From Turritopsis dohrnii (Eukaryota > Cnidaria > Hydrozoa > Anthoathecata > Oceaniidae), in assembly GCA_027922465.2 (NCBI GenBank), contig BQMF02000496.1, forward strand, positions 62,001-126,000: a stretch of 64,000 nucleotides of DNA. Reading direction: 5' to 3'. Positions 61,401 to 64,000 of the stretch are shown here, piece after piece. Positions within the stretch are counted from its first letter, which is position 1; each line of letters opens with the position of its first letter. The notes under the pieces were generated by a model. It saw only the letters and a list, made by a program, of their open reading frames with translations, did not search any database and was not told the DNA's origin. The position numbers and the translations under genes were made by a program.

Positions 61401-61634
61401 TATAAAAAGATACATCAGTCAAGTTGAGTATCAGTCGAAGGTATCGTATCGTGCTACTACAAAGTCATAAAAATAAGTCACAAATCAGGTAAATTTATTA
61501 GTAATCAATGCCCACAGATGAACGAATATGTACATATAAGAACAAATCGATTGTATTGATGATCATAAACATACAGAATAATCGACTGAATTGTGTTTGT
61601 TGGATTTATAAAACTAAACATTCATTTTTTGTAG
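61401..61634 (+). promoter_or_regulatory. TATA box, first exon and intron of claudin-like gene E
   Basis: TATAAAAAGA at 61401-61410 is a clear TATA box, with TCAGTC sites about 25-45 bp downstream as possible initiators. The first exon ends AGTCACAAATCAG-GTAAAT (exon end 61488). The intron of 146 bp ends TTTTTTGTAG at 61634. The intron is shorter than in gene D (441 bp). Confidence 0.65.
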
Positions 61635-61646
61635 CAAAATTCAAAC

Positions 61647-61784
61647 ATGGTTAAGGTGATGCAAATACTGTTGTTGGTTGGAAGTATTGGTGCATTTATA
61701 TTCCTTGCAGCAAGCTGTGGTGGTGACCATTGGGCCAAACATGAAATCCTTGGTCGGAAAATTGAAAATGCTGGTTTATGGAAG
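61647..61784 (+). pseudogene. Claudin-like gene E, truncated by insertion
   Basis: 46 codons identical or nearly so to gene D: TM1 and the first loop through CGGDHWAKHEILG and AGLWK, then two successive TAG stops at 61785. The homology to D ends exactly at GGTTTATGGAAG, in the middle of the claudin signature; the rest of the gene is not found to the window end. The abrupt loss at one point, with foreign sequence following, indicates insertion rather than decay. The promoter looks intact, so a short membrane peptide might still be made. Confidence 0.8.
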
Positions 61785-62151
61785 TAGTAGGCGAGAGTAA
61801 TTTCACCCACACCCTCGATGTTCATAATTTTATCGAGAATTTACTATATTTTTAACGGTGAAAATAAGGGGGGGATTTCCCTACTATAGCTAATATTATC
61901 ATATAAGATCTTTGTTTTCATAACGCGATACGAGTTATGAAACGTGTTATTTGATTACAAAACAAATAACAAAAAACAACGCATAAACAGTTTCTATTAT
62001 TATAACCACAAATTACTCATAATTGTAAACAATTAAATATCTCATAAAAATATCCATGGGGAAATACCCGATTGTAGTAAAAAGCAGTTTGTAGAAGTTT
62101 CATTTTTATAACATAAATAAGCTAACAATACATATGACATACAGATCAGCG

Positions 62152-62205
62152 TAGTCTAGTGGATAAGAACGATAACTTGTAACAACAAGGTCGTGTGTTC
62201 AAACC
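62152..62205 (+). promoter_or_regulatory. RNA polymerase III A and B boxes of the SINE
   Basis: Internal promoter elements TAGTCTAGTGG and GTGTTCAAACC, 32 bp apart, close to consensus. Confidence 0.7.
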
Positions 62206-62379
62206 CCACTCGGTCTCTCATGTCCTGGTTGAAAAACTTGCATGAGTGCGCACTTCCCCGCAGTTGCGTTGGATATATCGCGGTTTGGGTAGACTTCGGT
62301 CTGGGTGATTAATCACTGTCAGGTTTCACTGGTCCACAGAGACATTCAGGTTACCGTCAAATCGATCGAAATTCAACAT

Positions 62380-62574
62380 AAACGTCAGGGCTTGAAGGTG
62401 TTAGCATGAACCTAAACTACTATGACATGTGGCTGTCGGGATATAAACGTCAGGGCTTGAAGGTGTTAGCATGAACCTAAACTACTATGACATGTGGCTG
62501 TCGGGATATAAACGTCAGGGCTTGAAGGTGTTAGGATGAAGCTAAACTACTATCACATGTGGCTGTCGGTACAA
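62380..62574 (+). repeat. Three tandem 65-bp units in the SINE body
   Basis: Each unit starts AAACGTCAGGGCTTGAAGG and ends TGTGGCTGTCGG. The first two are identical; the third has about four changes. Confidence 0.9.
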
Positions 62575-62608
62575 AAACCTAAGGGTTCTCTAAAATAGAG
62601 TTTTGTTT

Positions 62609-63745
62609 TCAATAATAATAATAATACCATATACTAAACATCGTGGTAATCGCTAAAACCAAAGCTATTTTCTCTTCTTCGTGAGATAGGAGTGAATCTG
62701 TTTGACTCACTACTCTTTTGTGAACTTCTTTTTGAGAGCTAGTCACTTTGGGTAAAATATGATGCTCTTGCATAACATTAATCATTTTGTTTCTACCAAG
62801 GCTCAAGTTGTCATTAGATATGAGAATTTTATTATTATAACCAGACACTCCCGACTTGATGTTTAGATTCATGTCACTAGGTAACATGTAAATACCTTGT
62901 CCAACAGAATAATCAACTTTGCTTGAAGCGTAATTTAAAGTATCTTGATAACGTTTAATGTCATCTTGAATATCAACTCTGCGGTTAACAATGTCTTCAA
63001 AATTGTTCATAAAAACTCTTTGAGCTGTCAAAGCACTTGAATTATTACCTAAAATAGAAGAACGAGCTGAGGCTTGCGAACTAAGAACAAGATAAGCATA
63101 TGCTCTAACACTCTCTGAAATTTTTACAAGACCTGTTTTTGTAAAGCCTTTAGATTTTTCTATAATCCATCGTGTCATGGAGTCGTCCGTGAAATAACTC
63201 AGACCTGGCGTTGGATAGTCTCTACGTCTTTTTTGATATGAACTGTAAAAATATTGCCCTTTGTATTTTTTAGGATCAGAATCAACACCATATTCACTAC
63301 AGATTTTTAAAAACTCTTCTTTATTATAAGGATTATCGTATTGGTTGAAACTATCTTCAAAAGGTAGAGGTGTCTGCAGACGCTTAATGATTCGTCTAAT
63401 ATGATAATAGACATGAAAACGATATACTGCTCTAATCATAGGAGTAGAGCGACTTTCTTTCAGATGTTCAGAACTGACTCCACAAGCGCTTGAAGCACAC
63501 CAAGTGACAAAATTGAGTTGGGTTTGCCATAATTTAAACGGTTGTTCCTGCCAAATTTTCATACGTTGATCATTCTCTTCCATTTCGTAATTAGTAAATA
63601 TATTTGGAAAAGTTGCGGGGAAAGAACCGCTCTCAGAGACGATAATTGTTTGTTTGTATAAATCTTTAGCATTCAATATCTGAAGGTATTGCCCTCCATT
63701 TGGTTTATAAAGCGCGTTGGGAATATATTTAAAAATATTCTCCAT
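62609..63745 (-). CDS. Unrecognised protein, possible structural protein of a virus-like element
   Basis: 378 codons without a stop. I cannot name the family with certainty. The body is rich in aromatic and charged residues with blocks such as KIWQEQPFKLWQTQLNF, ASSACGVSSEHL and YPTPGLSYF. There is no zinc finger, nuclease, polymerase or ATPase motif. Near the C-terminus a hydrophobic segment (IALVLAITTMFSIW) could anchor it in a membrane. The last five residues are all Tyr, encoded by the (AAT)n tail of the adjoining SINE, so the native end may be missing. It is transcribed away from a second gene only 39 bp upstream. The compact divergent layout, unlike host genes here, favours a Maverick/Polinton or related virus-like origin. 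Replication genes are not in view. Confidence 0.5.
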   Translation of the reverse strand: MENIFKYIPNALYKPNGGQYLQILNAKDLYKQTIIVSESGSFPATFPNIFTNYEMEENDQRMKIWQEQPFKLWQTQLNFVTWCASSACGVSSEHLKESRSTPMIRAVYRFHVYYHIRRIIKRLQTPLPFEDSFNQYDNPYNKEEFLKICSEYGVDSDPKKYKGQYFYSSYQKRRRDYPTPGLSYFTDDSMTRWIIEKSKGFTKTGLVKISESVRAYAYLVLSSQASARSSILGNNSSALTAQRVFMNNFEDIVNRRVDIQDDIKRYQDTLNYASSKVDYSVGQGIYMLPSDMNLNIKSGVSGYNNKILISNDNLSLGRNKMINVMQEHHILPKVTSSQKEVHKRVVSQTDSLLSHEEEKIALVLAITTMFSIWYYYYY

Positions 63746-63784
63746 TATTATTTAATAATATTATCTTCTATTTAATACAAGAAA
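63746..63784. promoter_or_regulatory. 39-bp divergent intergenic region
   Basis: AT-rich spacer between two head-to-head genes. It must hold both start regions, unless their mRNAs overlap. TATTTAATA-type sequences occur in both directions (TTATTATTTAATAATATTAT is almost palindromic). Confidence 0.45.
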
Positions 63785-64000
63785 ATGTATATCACAGCAA
63801 ATCTCGTAAGGGGTGAGAAGACCATATATCTACCTTACCCCATTCGAAATATGGACGGTTCGAAAGAGATCGCATTATGTGAGATATTTGGAGACACCTT
63901 CACCTATCAAATCACAACACCGATAACATTGAAAACGTCTGACGATGGGAAAGTTGAAAAGTCGATACCAAAACGAAAATTCACTGGCAGAGAATTGAAC
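63785..64000 (+). CDS. Unrecognised protein, partial (runs off the window)
   Basis: 72 codons from ATG to the window edge without a stop. The N-terminus reads MYITANLVRGEKTIYLPYPI, then GSKEIALCEIFGDTFTYQIT, and looks beta-rich with no signal peptide. I do not recognise it. It pairs head-to-head with the 62609-63745 gene, and is probably co-regulated with it in the same element. Confidence 0.5.
   Translation, partial: MYITANLVRGEKTIYLPYPIRNMDGSKEIALCEIFGDTFTYQITTPITLKTSDDGKVEKSIPKRKFTGRELN

Larger units (their letters stand above)
62143..62625 (+). mobile_element. tRNA-derived SINE
   Basis: The head has a pol III A box (TAGTCTAGTGG, 62152-62162) and B box (GTGTTCAAACC, 62195-62205) spaced as in a tRNA. 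A GC-richer body follows, then three tandem 65-bp units (62380-62574), then an (AAT)n tail. It is inserted in the large element, at the 3' end of the leftward gene. Confidence 0.8.
61783..64000. mobile_element. Large element, possibly Maverick/Polinton-like, left part
   Basis: Begins AGTAGTAGGCGAGAG at the break in claudin-like gene E and runs past the window end. About 350 bp of non-coding terminal sequence, a nested SINE and two divergent tightly packed genes are visible. Maverick/Polinton elements begin with AG and carry compact, virus-like gene sets with long terminal repeats. Class assignment is inference, because no polymerase B, integrase, protease or ATPase lies within the window. Confidence 0.45.

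Noticed and set aside
61785..61800. Splice donor rather than insertion at the end of claudin-like gene E
   Set aside because: The intact paralogues are continuous here, and GGAA-GTAGTA is a weak donor; no continuation of the exon is found downstream.
62143..62215. A functional tRNA gene
   Set aside because: A and B boxes are good, but the body continues into a SINE with tandem units and an (AAT)n tail, and the acceptor stem does not close convincingly.

Overview
This is a eukaryotic (metazoan) window. It is AT-rich and gene-poor, with spliceosomal introns carrying clean GT/AG borders, a tRNA-derived SINE, and at least nine kinds of transposable element, many nested in each other. Claudin-like four-pass membrane proteins, a SAM/UBX-like/HECT ligase, a THAP-domain P-type transposase, Penelope-type RT-endonuclease elements and GGGGGGCGCTTATTCGAG-type terminal motifs together suggest a marine invertebrate. 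I favour a cnidarian, with a mollusc as the alternative; the sequence alone does not settle it.

Host genes. The backbone is a family of claudin-like genes, all on the + strand. Three are intact (about 8.4, 23.6 and 55.6 kb), one is a decayed fragment (43.2 kb), and one is cut off after 46 codons by an inserted element (61.6 kb). Each intact copy has its whole coding sequence in one exon; at least three members have an intron in the 5' UTR. The other convincing host gene is a three-exon SAM/UBX-like/HECT E3 ligase at 36.4-39.4 kb. It lies between two inverted copies of a 20-21 bp GGACGTC satellite.

Mobile DNA by region. 1-9 kb: small TIR elements, including a Mutator-like one with a 9-bp duplication and a 620-bp element with 205-bp arms. 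9.1-21 kb: a nested complex. A Penelope-like element is interrupted by a TIR element that carries a HIRAN-domain gene, followed by a pogo-like MITE. Then come two convergent transposon genes, an accessory gene and a P-type THAP transposase; the transposase is broken by a frameshift and by a 3.1-kb hAT-like insertion. 25.9-31.4 kb: a second, 5.0-kb hAT-like element and a Penelope fragment. 40-46.4 kb: an integrase-core fragment, a non-autonomous Helitron, and a mariner relic that hosts Kolobok-like and Harbinger-like MITEs. 46.8-55 kb: an old dispersed repeat in two long copies, further split by insertions. 57-58.3 kb: a dead mariner.

The right end (61.8 kb to the window edge) is the least familiar part. 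A compact pair of divergent genes only 39 bp apart lies inside an element that interrupts the fifth claudin-like gene. I do not recognise either protein for certain. Their packing and setting suggest a large virus-like DNA transposon (Maverick/Polinton type), and a SINE has been inserted at the 3' end of the leftward gene.
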